Source: Balneolaceae bacterium
Lineage (GTDB): Bacteria; Bacteroidota; Rhodothermia; Balneolales; Balneolaceae
Assembly: GCA_034521445.1 (NCBI GenBank)
Contig: JAXHMM010000017.1
Coordinates: 62,001 to 126,000, forward strand
Direction: 5' to 3'
DNA length: 64,000 bases
Shown here: positions 14,652-23,669 of the stretch, piece by piece
Numbering within the stretch: the first letter of the stretch is position 1
Layout: every line of letters begins with the position of its first letter
Notes under the pieces: model-generated
Database searches by the model: none
Seen by the model: only the letters and a program-made list of their open reading frames with translations
What the model was told of the DNA's origin: nothing
Position numbers and translations under genes: made by a program

Positions 14652-17405
14652 TCAGTACCGGCTCCAGTCGTCGTACCAGTGGTCCTGGCGAATCTCAGCC
14701 GTCTTGCTGGCCGACTGCCCGCCGGCGGTCACCGTGATGGTGTAGATGCCGGTGTCGGCATCGCCGGTGACGTAGTTCAGGTTGGAGGGACTCAGGTAGT
14801 TCTCCACCTGTTGGTCAGACCAGCCGAATTCTCTCAGCCGTTCCGCACGGTCGCGCATTTCCTGCTTCTCCTCTTCGGTGCGCTGGCGCTCCCAGTACTC
14901 CTGTTCCCACTCCACGGTATTCAGGCCTGCGTCGCCGCTGCCTTCAAATTCGAAGATCTTGCGACCCGCCTTGAAGACCTCGACCGTCACGGGCCCGCTG
15001 GCCTCTTCGCGCAGGTAGTAGTTGACCACCACGTCTTCGGAGGGTGGTTCCCCGTAGAAGTTGATGAAGCTGGAGTTGTTGTCCCCGTTGTCAACCCAGC
15101 GGTAGATGGGTTCAATGGGGAAGAGGTGGAAATCGCTGCCCATCATCTCATGGGACATCTCCTGCAGCCAGGAGATGTCGGTGATGAACATGCCACGGCC
15201 GTGGGTGCCCACGATCAGGTCATTCTCCCGGGGATGGATCTTCAGGTCATGCACCGGCTGCGTAGGCATGTCGCCTTTCATCCGGTTCCAGGAATTGCCG
15301 CCGTCCAGGGAGACGTACACGTGCATGTCGGTGCCCACAAACAGTAGGTTGGCGTTGTTGTGGTCCTCACGGATCACGTTAACCGATTCGTTCGGCAGGC
15401 CGTTTGTGATTTCGTTCCATGTTTCACCCCAGTCGGTGGTCTTGTAGACAAAGGGACGGAAGTCGTCGCGGCGGTAGCCGGTGTAGGTCACATAGGCCGT
15501 GCCCTCATAATGCTGGGAGGCAATGACGCGACTCACCCAGTACTCGGGATTGCCGGTAATGTTGTCATTGAGCTTGGTCCAGCTGTCTCCGCCGTCACGG
15601 GTCAGCTGCACGTTGCCGTCGTCGGTACCCGCCCAGATTTCGCCCTCGTTGAGGGGCGACTCGTCGATAGCGGTGATGGTAGCGTATTGGATGTTGCCGG
15701 TACCCACAATCTTGGAGGAGTCGGCGTTGCTGAGGTCGGGACTGATTACCTCCCAGGTCTCACCGCGGTAGGATGAGCGTACCAGCACGTTACCGCCGTG
15801 GTAGATCACATCGGAGTCGTGCGGGGAGATTTCAATGGGCGACATCCAGTTCCATCTCGTGTCGTTGTCAATATTGCGGTAGGCGATTCCTGCGGTCTCG
15901 CCGGTTTTCAGGTCGCGGCGTACCAGGGGACCGAATTGTGATTCGTTGTACAGGTAGCGGTTGTTGCTGGGATCTACTTCCTGGTACATGCCGTCGCCGC
16001 CTCCGGTGGACTTCCAGTCTTCCATGCGGATGGGATTGCCGCTGCGCTTGGCGCTGGGACCCACCATGGAGCCGTTGTCCTGGGTGCCACCATAGACGTT
16101 GTAGGGATAATCCATATCGTAGCCGATGGCGTAGAACTGCGCCAGGGGCTTCTCGTCGGGGTGATACCAGTTCTCCCCGGCGTCGTAGGTGATGCCCATG
16201 CCGTGGTCGTAGCCCAGGACGATGTGTTTGGGATTGTCCGGGTCGATCCAGATGGCGTGATTGTCGCCCCCGAAAAAGAAGGGGCGGTCCCAGGTCTTGC
16301 CGCCGTCGGTGGTCTCCCACATGCGCACGCCCAGCACGTAGACGTGATCGGGGTCGGTCGGGTCCACGCCCATCTGCTGGTAGTAGTAGGCCGGCCCTCC
16401 TCCCACGTTTTCGTCGGGGGAGTGGGTCAGGTACCAGCTCTCGCCCATGTCGTCGGAGCGGTAGACCTGGTCGCCGATGTTGCTGCCCTCTACGGGCCGC
16501 CCCTCAACCAGGCCCTGGTAGCGTTCCTCGTCGCTTACGCCCTCCACATTGACGTTTTCGATGTTGGCGTAGATAATGTCCGGGTTGGAGGGTGCAAAAT
16601 CGATGCCGATGCGTCCCAGCATGCCGCCGGGCAGCCCCTCGGTGAGCTTGCGCCAGCTATCCCCGCCGTCGGTCGACTTGTAGATGCCGCTGCCGGGGCC
16701 GCCTTCGCTGAAGGTCCACGCACGGCGCACCTTGTCGTAGGTGGCGGCCAGCAAAATATCGGGGTTATCGGGGTTGATGGCGATATCCACCGCACCGATG
16801 TGCTTGCCACGGACGACCACATCCAGGGTCTTCTCCCAGGTTTGTCCCCCGTCGGTGGTTTTGTAGACGCCCCGCTCGGGGTTCTCCGAATAGAGGTGAC
16901 CGAGCGCAGCCACCCAGACCACGTCGGGATTGTCGGGATGGATAAGCACCCGCCCGATGTGGTGTGACTCGGGCAGCCCCATGTTGGTCCACGTCTGCCC
17001 GGCGTCGGTCGATTTGTAGACTCCGTCGCCGTAGTAGGTGCTCCGGGAGTTGTTGGCCTCGCCGGTGCCTACCCATACGATGTCGGGATTGGAGGGCGCC
17101 ACGGCCACATCGCCGATGGATACCACGCTTTCGTGGTCGAAGATGGGATTCCAGGTAAAGCCGTTGTCCATGGACTTCCAGAGTCCCCCGGAGCCGGTGG
17201 CAGCGTAGATGATGGTCTTGTCCTGTTGCGGAACGGCGTAATCCACATATCGTCCCCCTTCACGGGTCGGTCCGATAGGCCGGTAGTTCACGCCGTCCAG
17301 CAATTCGTCAAGCTGGGCCTGGGCCTCTGCCTGCATGCTGATTCCGAGCAATACAGTCAGGGTGACGAGCCAGAGCAGCCCCCACCCACGTTTTAAGCTA
17401 TTCAT
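14652..17405 (-). CDS. Secreted VPS10/BNR-repeat beta-propeller protein
   Basis: 917 residues with an N-terminal signal peptide ending near QAEAQA. At least eleven BNR (Asp-box) motifs of the form SxDxGxxW can be read, for example STDAGQTW, TTDGGQTW, STDGGDSW, SDDMGESW, TRDGGDSW, TTDWGETW and SLDGGNSW. They define a sortilin-like (VPS10) or double beta-propeller. Proteins of this type are often annotated glycosyl hydrolase, but I see no FRIP motif or clear sialidase catalytic set. The last 150 residues form a separate module (VVVNYYLREEASGPVTVEVF) resembling an Ig-like or FlgD-type domain. The substrate is unknown. A 246-bp gap on the downstream side separates it from other genes in its direction of reading. 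Confidence 0.8.
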   Translation of the reverse strand: MNSLKRGWGLLWLVTLTVLLGISMQAEAQAQLDELLDGVNYRPIGPTREGGRYVDYAVPQQDKTIIYAATGSGGLWKSMDNGFTWNPIFDHESVVSIGDVAVAPSNPDIVWVGTGEANNSRSTYYGDGVYKSTDAGQTWTNMGLPESHHIGRVLIHPDNPDVVWVAALGHLYSENPERGVYKTTDGGQTWEKTLDVVVRGKHIGAVDIAINPDNPDILLAATYDKVRRAWTFSEGGPGSGIYKSTDGGDSWRKLTEGLPGGMLGRIGIDFAPSNPDIIYANIENVNVEGVSDEERYQGLVEGRPVEGSNIGDQVYRSDDMGESWYLTHSPDENVGGGPAYYYQQMGVDPTDPDHVYVLGVRMWETTDGGKTWDRPFFFGGDNHAIWIDPDNPKHIVLGYDHGMGITYDAGENWYHPDEKPLAQFYAIGYDMDYPYNVYGGTQDNGSMVGPSAKRSGNPIRMEDWKSTGGGDGMYQEVDPSNNRYLYNESQFGPLVRRDLKTGETAGIAYRNIDNDTRWNWMSPIEISPHDSDVIYHGGNVLVRSSYRGETWEVISPDLSNADSSKIVGTGNIQYATITAIDESPLNEGEIWAGTDDGNVQLTRDGGDSWTKLNDNITGNPEYWVSRVIASQHYEGTAYVTYTGYRRDDFRPFVYKTTDWGETWNEITNGLPNESVNVIREDHNNANLLFVGTDMHVYVSLDGGNSWNRMKGDMPTQPVHDLKIHPRENDLIVGTHGRGMFITDISWLQEMSHEMMGSDFHLFPIEPIYRWVDNGDNNSSFINFYGEPPSEDVVVNYYLREEASGPVTVEVFKAGRKIFEFEGSGDAGLNTVEWEQEYWERQRTEEEKQEMRDRAERLREFGWSDQQVENYLSPSNLNYVTGDADTGIYTITVTAGGQSASKTAEIRQDHWYDDWSRY

Positions 17406-17550
17406 ACATCCCTCATATTGTGTTTAAAAGAAAAGAATTAGATCAATAAAGGCATTCCGAGGGCGGGAATCCAGACGCGGAGGGTGGCCGGAGGATGTAT
17501 TTGCAAAAATTTACGGCGGGATCGGACGCTGCTTACCTTGATCAGATAAT

Positions 17551-17946
17551 TTAAATCCAGTTTTCCAATCTCAGCTCTAATATAGGTTGGAAGTGACGAG
17601 TATTATTTGTCACCATGATGAGATTAAATACAACAGAAGTTGATCCAATCAATAAATCGAAATCATCTACTGTTTTTCCAGATTTTCGGAGTCGGGATTT
17701 CTCTGAAGCATAGACATCGAGTACTGGATAGATGGGAAGAATCTGTATACCTGACAAAAAATTATCAAGCGCTTTTTGATTCTTCTCTTGATGTTGGCTG
17801 TGAGCAACTCCAAACTTCAATTCTGCCAATGTGATTTCAGAAATGAAGCAGTGTTCTGGACCGACCTGTTTGAACTTCGATTTCAGATCATGCAATCCCT
17901 TGATAAAGTAAACACAGATGTCGGTGTCGAGCAGGTATTGTTTCAA
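17551..17946 (-). CDS. VapC-family PIN-domain toxin
   Basis: A 131-residue PIN-domain ribonuclease. Acidic catalytic positions are visible: LLDTDI near residue 8, the Glu of ITLAELKFG near residue 41, DDFDLLIGS near residue 96, and NNTRHF near the end. Its ATG overlaps the antitoxin stop (ATGA, 17943-17946), typical of type II toxin-antitoxin operons. Base composition is strikingly AT-rich compared with the flanking genes and codon use differs, consistent with horizontal acquisition. Confidence 0.85.
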   Translation of the reverse strand: MKQYLLDTDICVYFIKGLHDLKSKFKQVGPEHCFISEITLAELKFGVAHSQHQEKNQKALDNFLSGIQILPIYPVLDVYASEKSRLRKSGKTVDDFDLLIGSTSVVFNLIMVTNNTRHFQPILELRLENWI

Positions 17947-18188
17947 AACTCTTCACGTGTTCGGGTGAACGTTCTGGATTCTTTGATGTTCCGGATTATC
18001 TCATTTGCACTGTCTGTTTCATCCCACGCTCCAAAAGATTTAAAGAATCGGTCGTTATTTTGATCGATATCCTCTTTTATATTTTGGCTCAGCTTGGAAA
18101 TCAGAACTAATTTGCTTTCGTTGCTCATATTTTTGAATAGAGCTAGATAACTGTCTACTAGTTTCATATTGATATCTGAGCCATCCAT
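17943..18188 (-). CDS. Antitoxin of the VapBC pair
   Basis: 81 residues. The helical N-terminal part (KLVDSYLALFKNMSNESKLVLISKLSQ) and the tail SFGAWDETDSANEIIRNIKESRTF match small antitoxins that accompany PIN toxins in Bacteroidota. It lies directly upstream of the PIN toxin and overlaps it by four bases. An alternative ATG at 18167 would give a 74-residue form. It is AT-rich, like the toxin gene. Confidence 0.75.
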   Translation of the reverse strand: MDGSDINMKLVDSYLALFKNMSNESKLVLISKLSQNIKEDIDQNNDRFFKSFGAWDETDSANEIIRNIKESRTFTRTREEF

Positions 18189-18372
18189 AATAGCAAGAAT
18201 GTCTTCTGATGATTCCGAAAAAGTAATTCTATTTCATGGTTCTTTAATAAATATAACGAAAAAGAAGAGAGAATTGCGCTATATCCTGCCGCACGTACTC
18301 AGTTTGATTCTACAATAGCAATACCGTTGAAGGTCACAGAGAAATGGCATGCCTTTTTAATTTGCGGAAATA

Positions 18373-19080
18373 TTATTCCTCCGATGATGTATTGAAACGA
18401 TTCCACGGGTCTTCCTGCGGAAGTTGGGAAGTAAAACGCATCTCCTTGCCGGTTGCGGGATGTCGTAGGACCAGCTCGTAGGCGCGCAGCGCCATGGCCC
18501 GCCCGTCGGGCTGCTCCGGGCCATATTTGTAGTCTCCCCATACGGCGTGGCCCACGGCGGCGAGCTGCACGCGGATTTGATGTGGGCGGCCTGTCTGGAG
18601 ATGTACCGACAGCAGGCAGAGGGTTTGCCCGCCTTCCTCGGCCATGTCCAGGCGGGCGAAGGAGAGCACCGCCTCTTTGCTGTCTGTCCCCGTCTCATCT
18701 CGGGCGGTCACCACGTTGCGGCTGCGGTCTTTCTCCAGGTGATGGGTCAGCACGCCGTTGACCGCCGTTTTTCCGAAGACCGTCACCCGGTAGGTCTTCT
18801 GCACCAGGCGGTCGCGTACCTGGCGGGCCAGGTCTTCGGCGGCCCGGCGCGTTTTGGCGAGCATCATCACCCCGGCCACAGGCCGGTCAAGGCGGTGGAC
18901 CAGTCCCAAAAAGGGATCGCGGGCGCCTCCGGCCCGAAGATACCTCTTGCAGAGGCTCAGCAGGTCGGGGTCGCCGGTATGATCGGCCTGGGAGAGCAGC
19001 CCCGCAGGCTTGTTCACCACAAGCAGGTGTTCATCCTCGTGGAATATGGGTATGTCGGGCTTGGTTCCGGTACTGTTCAT
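18373..19080 (-). CDS. RluA-family RNA pseudouridine synthase
   Basis: 235 residues, a catalytic domain only. It has the family start HEDEHLLVVNKPAGLLSQ and the motif GLVHRLDRPVAGVMMLAKT, whose HRLD Asp is the catalytic residue. LQTGRPHQIRVQLAAVGHAVWGD is the RluA/RluC/RluD signature. No S4 domain is present, so it resembles RluA or TruC more than RluC or RluD. The target uridine cannot be read from sequence. Four bases separate it from the end of the symporter gene upstream, so it may be the third gene of the DUF3311-symporter unit. Confidence 0.88.
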   Translation of the reverse strand: MNSTGTKPDIPIFHEDEHLLVVNKPAGLLSQADHTGDPDLLSLCKRYLRAGGARDPFLGLVHRLDRPVAGVMMLAKTRRAAEDLARQVRDRLVQKTYRVTVFGKTAVNGVLTHHLEKDRSRNVVTARDETGTDSKEAVLSFARLDMAEEGGQTLCLLSVHLQTGRPHQIRVQLAAVGHAVWGDYKYGPEQPDGRAMALRAYELVLRHPATGKEMRFTSQLPQEDPWNRFNTSSEE

Positions 19081-19084
19081 CAGC

Positions 19085-20557
19085 TCAGGCCTTCATGTAA
19101 CGCTCCACCCGTTCCTTCGCTTCCGGCTGGGTGGCCAGGCTGACGCCCGTAAGCAGGGCGATATTGGCGACCAGCCCGTAGATGCCTTCGTGCAGGGGGA
19201 GGGGACGCAGCTCGGGCCAGAGCAGGAACAGGATGGTCACGGCCACCCCGCCCACCAGGCCGGCAAGGGCGCCTTTGCCGTTGGCCCGCCTCCAGTAGAA
19301 CATGCAGAAGACCGGTGGGAAGATCTGCGCCACGCCCCCGTAGGAGCCCAGCAGCAGGTTCACGATGGGCACCTCGGAAAATACGGCGAAATAGTAGGCC
19401 ACCAGGCTTATCACGATGACCAGCAGGCGGATGAGACGTCGTTGCAGGTGGTCGTTTTTCCAACGATCCGGGAGAAACTTGGCGATGCCGTCGCGCACGC
19501 CCACCGAGGCGGCCGAGTGCAGGATGGCGTCCCCGGAGCTCATGGAGGCCGCCAGGGCCCCCGCACAAACCAGGCCGATGAGCACCACCGGCAGCTCGAG
19601 CTGGGTGAGCACGTAGGGCAGAATGGAGTCGGCGGGTTCCACGCCGGGGTAGGCCAGCACGGCGGTGAAGCCGATGATCAGTATGGGCACCAGGAAGAGC
19701 TGGAACGTGGGGTAGAGCACCACGGTGAGTTTCATGGTGCGGTCGCTGTTGGCGGCGAAGGAGCGCATGAAAAAGTGGGGCCAGACCGAAAAGCCGATGG
19801 CCGAGACCAGCACGGCCGAGCTGAAGCCCCACCAGTTCCACGGGGTGCCGTCGCCGGCCAGGCCGGGTGCGGAGAGCATGGCCGAGAAGTCGCTGGCGGC
19901 GATGGCCTCGAACATGGGACCCACCCCGCCGAAGAGCTTGAAAGGCAGCCAGAGTCCCAGGAACCAGGCGATTGCCATCATGAACATGCCCTGGAAGGTG
20001 TTGGTCCACCCCACGCCCATCACGCCGCTGAACCACACGTAGATCAGCACCACCAGGTAGGCGATGCCCGCACCGGCCCACTGCGGGATGGCCCCCTCGC
20101 TGATGGTAGTCAGGATGTAGCCGGCGCCCTTCATCTGCAGGGTGAGGTAGGGGATGAATACGGTGATGGAGAGCAGGGCCAGCAGGATGGAGAGGCTGCG
20201 GCTGTCGTAGCGGTCCTCCATGATTTCCGCCTGGGTCACGAAGCCGAAGCGCTCACCCAGTCTTCGCACCTTGGGACCGAAAAAATAGAGCGGTATCAGT
20301 CCCGTGGTGCCGTAGGCGATGATGTAGAAGGCCGCGGCGCCCCGCGAGTAGGCCCAGCCAGGTCCCCCGAGAAAGGCAAAGCTTGAGAAGATGGAGGCGC
20401 CCATCACGAAGTAGAGGATGAGCAGGTTCATGGAGCGGTCGCCCGCCACGAATCCGGTGACACTGTCGGAGACTTTCAGGCCCGGAATGATGCCCATGGC
20501 AAGGGTGAGCAGCAGGTAGATGCCGCAGATGATGAGGACGATGACCCAGTTCTCCAT
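19085..20557 (-). CDS. Sodium:solute symporter (SSS family)
   Basis: 490 residues with about thirteen predicted transmembrane helices, a sodium-coupled permease of the PanF/PutP superfamily. Landmarks are the early GFVAGDRSMN, FSSFAFLGGPGWAY in the first helices, GALAASMSSGDAILHSAASV (the sodium-site helix 8 region) and GGVAQIFPPVF. The ATG follows directly on the TAA of a small DUF3311 membrane gene. That partner is characteristic of a subset of SSS transporters, as YhdT is for PanF. The substrate is unknown. Confidence 0.88.
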   Translation of the reverse strand: MENWVIVLIICGIYLLLTLAMGIIPGLKVSDSVTGFVAGDRSMNLLILYFVMGASIFSSFAFLGGPGWAYSRGAAAFYIIAYGTTGLIPLYFFGPKVRRLGERFGFVTQAEIMEDRYDSRSLSILLALLSITVFIPYLTLQMKGAGYILTTISEGAIPQWAGAGIAYLVVLIYVWFSGVMGVGWTNTFQGMFMMAIAWFLGLWLPFKLFGGVGPMFEAIAASDFSAMLSAPGLAGDGTPWNWWGFSSAVLVSAIGFSVWPHFFMRSFAANSDRTMKLTVVLYPTFQLFLVPILIIGFTAVLAYPGVEPADSILPYVLTQLELPVVLIGLVCAGALAASMSSGDAILHSAASVGVRDGIAKFLPDRWKNDHLQRRLIRLLVIVISLVAYYFAVFSEVPIVNLLLGSYGGVAQIFPPVFCMFYWRRANGKGALAGLVGGVAVTILFLLWPELRPLPLHEGIYGLVANIALLTGVSLATQPEAKERVERYMKA

Positions 20558-20788
20558 TTACTCCTCCGCCGCCATTGGATCCTCTACCCGGGGATCTGTG
20601 AGGTAGTACCAGAGCAGCAGCCCGAAAGCGCAGCAAAGCACCACAATGAGCCAGAAAAAGGAGAGGGGCAACCCCAGGATAAAGGGGCGGGCGCCGGAAA
20701 AGAGAGGATAAACGGGCCAGATGAGGGCCAGCTGCACCAGCACAAGTCCGATCACAAAGATTATTTTTCTGCGTGACATGTCCAGCAT
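20558..20788 (-). CDS. DUF3311-family small membrane protein, symporter partner
   Basis: 76 residues with two transmembrane helices (IIFVIGLVLVQLALIWPVYPLF and FFWLIVVLCCAFGLLLWYYLT) and a short acidic tail. Size, topology and the position immediately upstream of an SSS symporter (TAA abutting ATG) fit DUF3311. ATG 20788 has GGGGAG eleven bases upstream. A second ATG at 20779 (MSRRK) is possible. It is divergent from uvrC across 143 bp. Confidence 0.75.
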   Translation of the reverse strand: MLDMSRRKIIFVIGLVLVQLALIWPVYPLFSGARPFILGLPLSFFWLIVVLCCAFGLLLWYYLTDPRVEDPMAAEE

Positions 20789-20877
20789 CCCGGTTGGTTC
20801 TCCCCGATTATAACGGAATGCGGCCACAGTTGAAACTTGGGAAGGGAAGCGGTGACTGCCCGGGCGGCAGGGACCTA

Positions 20878-20885
20878 TATCTTTG
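20878..20885 (+). promoter_or_regulatory. Bacteroidota-type -7 element (TATCTTTG) ahead of uvrC
   Basis: An exact TAnnTTTG match 46 bp before the GTG start of uvrC, within the divergent uvrC/DUF3311 gap. No clear -33 TTG is visible at standard spacing. Confidence 0.4.
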
Positions 20886-20931
20886 CGGGCAGAGTTTATA
20901 TCTTGGTCCGCCTCAACCAAAACCCGCAAAG

Positions 20932-22776
20932 GTGTCCGATATCAACGTACAGCAGAAAGTCGACAACCTGCCCGCCTCCCCCGGCGTCTATATGTTCAGG
21001 GACAGCGGGGGCCGCATGCTCTATATCGGCAAGGCCAAGCGGCTGCGCAACCGCGTACGCTCCTACTTCCAGGAGTCGGCCGCCCATGACGGGCGCATCA
21101 AAGTGATGATCTCCAAGATTGACGACCTGGAGGTGATCGTCACCGATTCCGAGGCGGAGGCCCTCATCCTGGAAAACACCCTCATCAAGAAGCACCAGCC
21201 GCGCTACAACGTGCTCTACCGGGACGACAAGTCCTATCCCTACATCTGCGTGACCAAGGCCGACCGTCCCCGGGTCTTCCCGACGCGCACGGTGGTCAGC
21301 GACGGGAGCAAGTATTTCGGGCCGTACGACAGCGTGACCCACATGAAGCGGATGCTCGAGACCATTCGCAAGGCCTTCAACCTCTGCACCTGCGCCGTCT
21401 CGCGCAAGAATATCGACCGCACCAAGGGTCCCCCGAAATGGGGCTCATGCTTCGACGACTACCTGGAGCGGTGCTCGGCGGACATGGACCTGGAGGAGTA
21501 CAACGACACCATCGACAAGGTGGAGCGCATGCTGAACGGGCGCACCGACGCTCTTATCAGCGACCTGAAGGAGGAGATGCAGATTGCCTCCGACGCCCTG
21601 GAGTTCGAACAGGCGGCCCGCATCCGCGACAGCCTGGAGGCAGTGCAGCGCTACAGCAAGAAGATGAAAATGGTAAGCGACAAGAAGGTGGACCGCGATC
21701 TCTTCGCCCTGACGGTGGACAGGGAGTTGGGGGAGGCCTGCGGGGTGCTCTTCAAGATTCGCGAGGGCAAGCTCATCGGCAAGTTTCACCGCTTTCTGCG
21801 CAACATCGAGCACCTGGAGGAGGGGGAGATGCTGCAGTCCTTCGTGGAGGACTACTACGCCGGCCGTCGCGAATTTGGAGCGGAGATCATACCCGACGAG
21901 GTCTATGTGAGCGTTGAACTGGACGACGACGAGGCCCTTCTGCAGTTTCTTTGGCAGGAAAAAGGAAAAAAAGTTCCTGTCCACCGCCCCCAGCGCGGCG
22001 AGAAGGCCAAGATGATCCGAATGGGACGATCCAACGCCAAACTGCTGCTGGGCGAGCGCAAGCTGGAGAAGCAGAAGGCCGAACGCGACCGAATTCCCCA
22101 TTCGGTGCGCGAGCTTGCCGAACACCTCGGCCTGCAGCGGCTCCCGCGACGCATCGAGTGTTTTGACAATTCCAACCTGCAGGGCAGTGATCCCGTGGCA
22201 TCCATGGTGCAGTTCGTGGACGCCCAGCCCCGTAAGAGCGCCTACAAACGGTTTAAAATCAAATCCGTGGAGGGGCCCGACGACTACGCCTCCATGAAGG
22301 AGGTGGTGGCCAGGCGCTACCGGAGGGTCCAGAAGGAGGGGGAACAGGCGCCCGACCTGGTGGTGGTCGACGGAGGGAAGGGCCAGCTCAGCAGCGCCGT
22401 GGAAGCCATGAAGGAGATCGGTTATTTCGGATCAAGCGAAATTGTGGGACTCTCCAAGCGCCTGGAGGAGGTCTGGCTTCCCGGCAGAGGCGAACCCGTC
22501 ATGATTCCCAAGACCTCCAGCGCCCTGAAACTGCTGCAGAAGGTGCGTGACGAGGCGCACCGATTCGCCGTGGCCTACCACCGCAACAGGCGCAGCGGGA
22601 GGACCCTGAAGACCGAGCTCACGAAGATCGACGGCATAGGCGACAAGACCGCCCGGAAACTGCTCAAACACTTCGGATCGGTGAAAGGCGTACGCGAAGC
22701 CGAGCAGTCCGAGCTCATGGAGCAGATAGGGGAGAAGACCGGTCGGAGGGTCTGGAAGCACTTTCACGGGTCCTGA
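20932..22776 (+). CDS. uvrC: UvrABC system protein C
   Basis: 614 residues, the excinuclease subunit that makes the incisions on both sides of a lesion marked by UvrB. The N-terminal GIY-YIG nuclease domain has SPGVYMFRD and MLYIGKAKRLRNRV (residues 15-43). The UVR motif (SDALEFEQAARIRDSLEAV) that binds UvrB follows. The RNase-H-like domain has ECFDNSNLQGSDPVASMV and VVVDGGKGQLS, with the expected Asp residues. The tail holds a helix-hairpin-helix pair (IDGIGDKTARKLLKHFGS). GTG 20932 is chosen as the only start giving a normal N-terminus; the frame upstream reads as non-protein. Confidence 0.95.
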   Translation: MSDINVQQKVDNLPASPGVYMFRDSGGRMLYIGKAKRLRNRVRSYFQESAAHDGRIKVMISKIDDLEVIVTDSEAEALILENTLIKKHQPRYNVLYRDDKSYPYICVTKADRPRVFPTRTVVSDGSKYFGPYDSVTHMKRMLETIRKAFNLCTCAVSRKNIDRTKGPPKWGSCFDDYLERCSADMDLEEYNDTIDKVERMLNGRTDALISDLKEEMQIASDALEFEQAARIRDSLEAVQRYSKKMKMVSDKKVDRDLFALTVDRELGEACGVLFKIREGKLIGKFHRFLRNIEHLEEGEMLQSFVEDYYAGRREFGAEIIPDEVYVSVELDDDEALLQFLWQEKGKKVPVHRPQRGEKAKMIRMGRSNAKLLLGERKLEKQKAERDRIPHSVRELAEHLGLQRLPRRIECFDNSNLQGSDPVASMVQFVDAQPRKSAYKRFKIKSVEGPDDYASMKEVVARRYRRVQKEGEQAPDLVVVDGGKGQLSSAVEAMKEIGYFGSSEIVGLSKRLEEVWLPGRGEPVMIPKTSSALKLLQKVRDEAHRFAVAYHRNRRSGRTLKTELTKIDGIGDKTARKLLKHFGSVKGVREAEQSELMEQIGEKTGRRVWKHFHGS

Positions 22777-23027
22777 TCAGCCGCAGGCGCCTGGACGGCC
22801 CATCACATGATTATGTTATATACAATATGGCTGCTGTGGACTACCATTTGGTAAGAAAGGGCTTCCAGGCACCGTCCATCCGGTGCGGTCGCACCTTTCG
22901 GGCAGCATTCCGCGTAGGCGGGAAACCCGCCCCGCTCTTCTGATGTTACGGAAGGGCTTGAGGCAGGCAATCCGTCGAAGGTGTTGCGATGCGTGCTTAA
23001 ATTTATTAAATCTGGCATGAGGCCACT
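22777..23027 (+). other. 251-bp gene-free leader upstream of the ECF sigma gene, with inverted repeats
   Basis: No plausible CDS lies here. GCACCG (22869-22874) can pair with CGGTGC (22881-22886), or GGTGCG (22882-22887) can pair with CGCACC (22890-22895). The two hairpins share bases and are mutually exclusive. A third hairpin, GGCGGG-AAA-CCCGCC, lies at 22917-22931. The last 30 bp before the sigma gene are AT-rich. It could be a regulated leader or the decayed 3' end of the uvrC unit. Confidence 0.35.
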
Positions 23028-23669
23028 ATGAAATTCGAACGCAGCGACCATATCAGCTCCAAGTACGAAAAACTGGACGACAAGGACCTGGTCCGTTTCT
23101 ACAGGCAGAACGGAGACGAGCAGGCCTTCCGGGAGCTTATGAACCGGCACCAGTCCAAGATCTATTCGTACATCTACTCCATGGTCGGAAGCGGCGACGT
23201 GGCCGATGACATCTTCCAGGAGACCTTTACCAAGGTGATCACCAAGATGGATGACACCTACAACGAACAGGGTAAATGGATTGCCTGGGTGATGCGCATC
23301 GCGCATAACGCCACCATCGACTACATCAGAAAACAAAAACGGTTCGTGGACGTTAGTTCTGACTACGACAAGGAGTCGAACACCGACTTCTACGACCGTC
23401 TGCCCGATGAAGACCTGGTAGGCGCGCAGGAACAGCTCGAAAAGGACGAGGCAAAATCGAGCCTCATGCGGCACATCGCCGACCTCCCGGACGAGCAGCG
23501 CACAGTAGTGATGCTTCGCCATTACTACGAGATGCCCTTTAAGGAAATTGCGGAACTTACGGATGTTTCCATAAACACCGCACTAGGACGCATGCGGTAT
23601 GCGTTAATCAACCTTAGAAAACTCTTCGACCAGGAAACAGAACAAGAGTCAAGCAAGTATGCGAAATGA
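23028..23669 (+). CDS. ECF-type RNA polymerase sigma factor
   Basis: 213 residues. Sigma region 2 reads DEQAFRELMNRHQSKIYSYIYSMVGSGDVADDIFQETFTKV with the recognition segment WIAWVMRIAHNATIDYIRK. Region 4 reads LPDEQRTVVMLRHYYEMPFKEIAELTDVSINTALGRMRYALINLRK, a helix-turn-helix for the -35 element. There is no region 1 or 3, so it is an ECF (group 4) factor. The gene overlaps the following anti-sigma-like gene by 11 bases, the usual arrangement for a sigma factor and its membrane-bound regulator. Confidence 0.92.
   Translation: MKFERSDHISSKYEKLDDKDLVRFYRQNGDEQAFRELMNRHQSKIYSYIYSMVGSGDVADDIFQETFTKVITKMDDTYNEQGKWIAWVMRIAHNATIDYIRKQKRFVDVSSDYDKESNTDFYDRLPDEDLVGAQEQLEKDEAKSSLMRHIADLPDEQRTVVMLRHYYEMPFKEIAELTDVSINTALGRMRYALINLRKLFDQETEQESSKYAK

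Noticed and set aside
14652-17405. Sialidase call for the BNR-repeat protein
   Set aside because: Asp boxes occur in many propellers. No FRIP motif or Arg triad is evident, so only a VPS10/BNR label is used.
19010-20386. Plus-strand open frame of 458 codons
   Set aside because: It is antisense to the SSS symporter gene and the start of the pseudouridine synthase gene. The translation is His/Gln/Gly-rich with no motifs.
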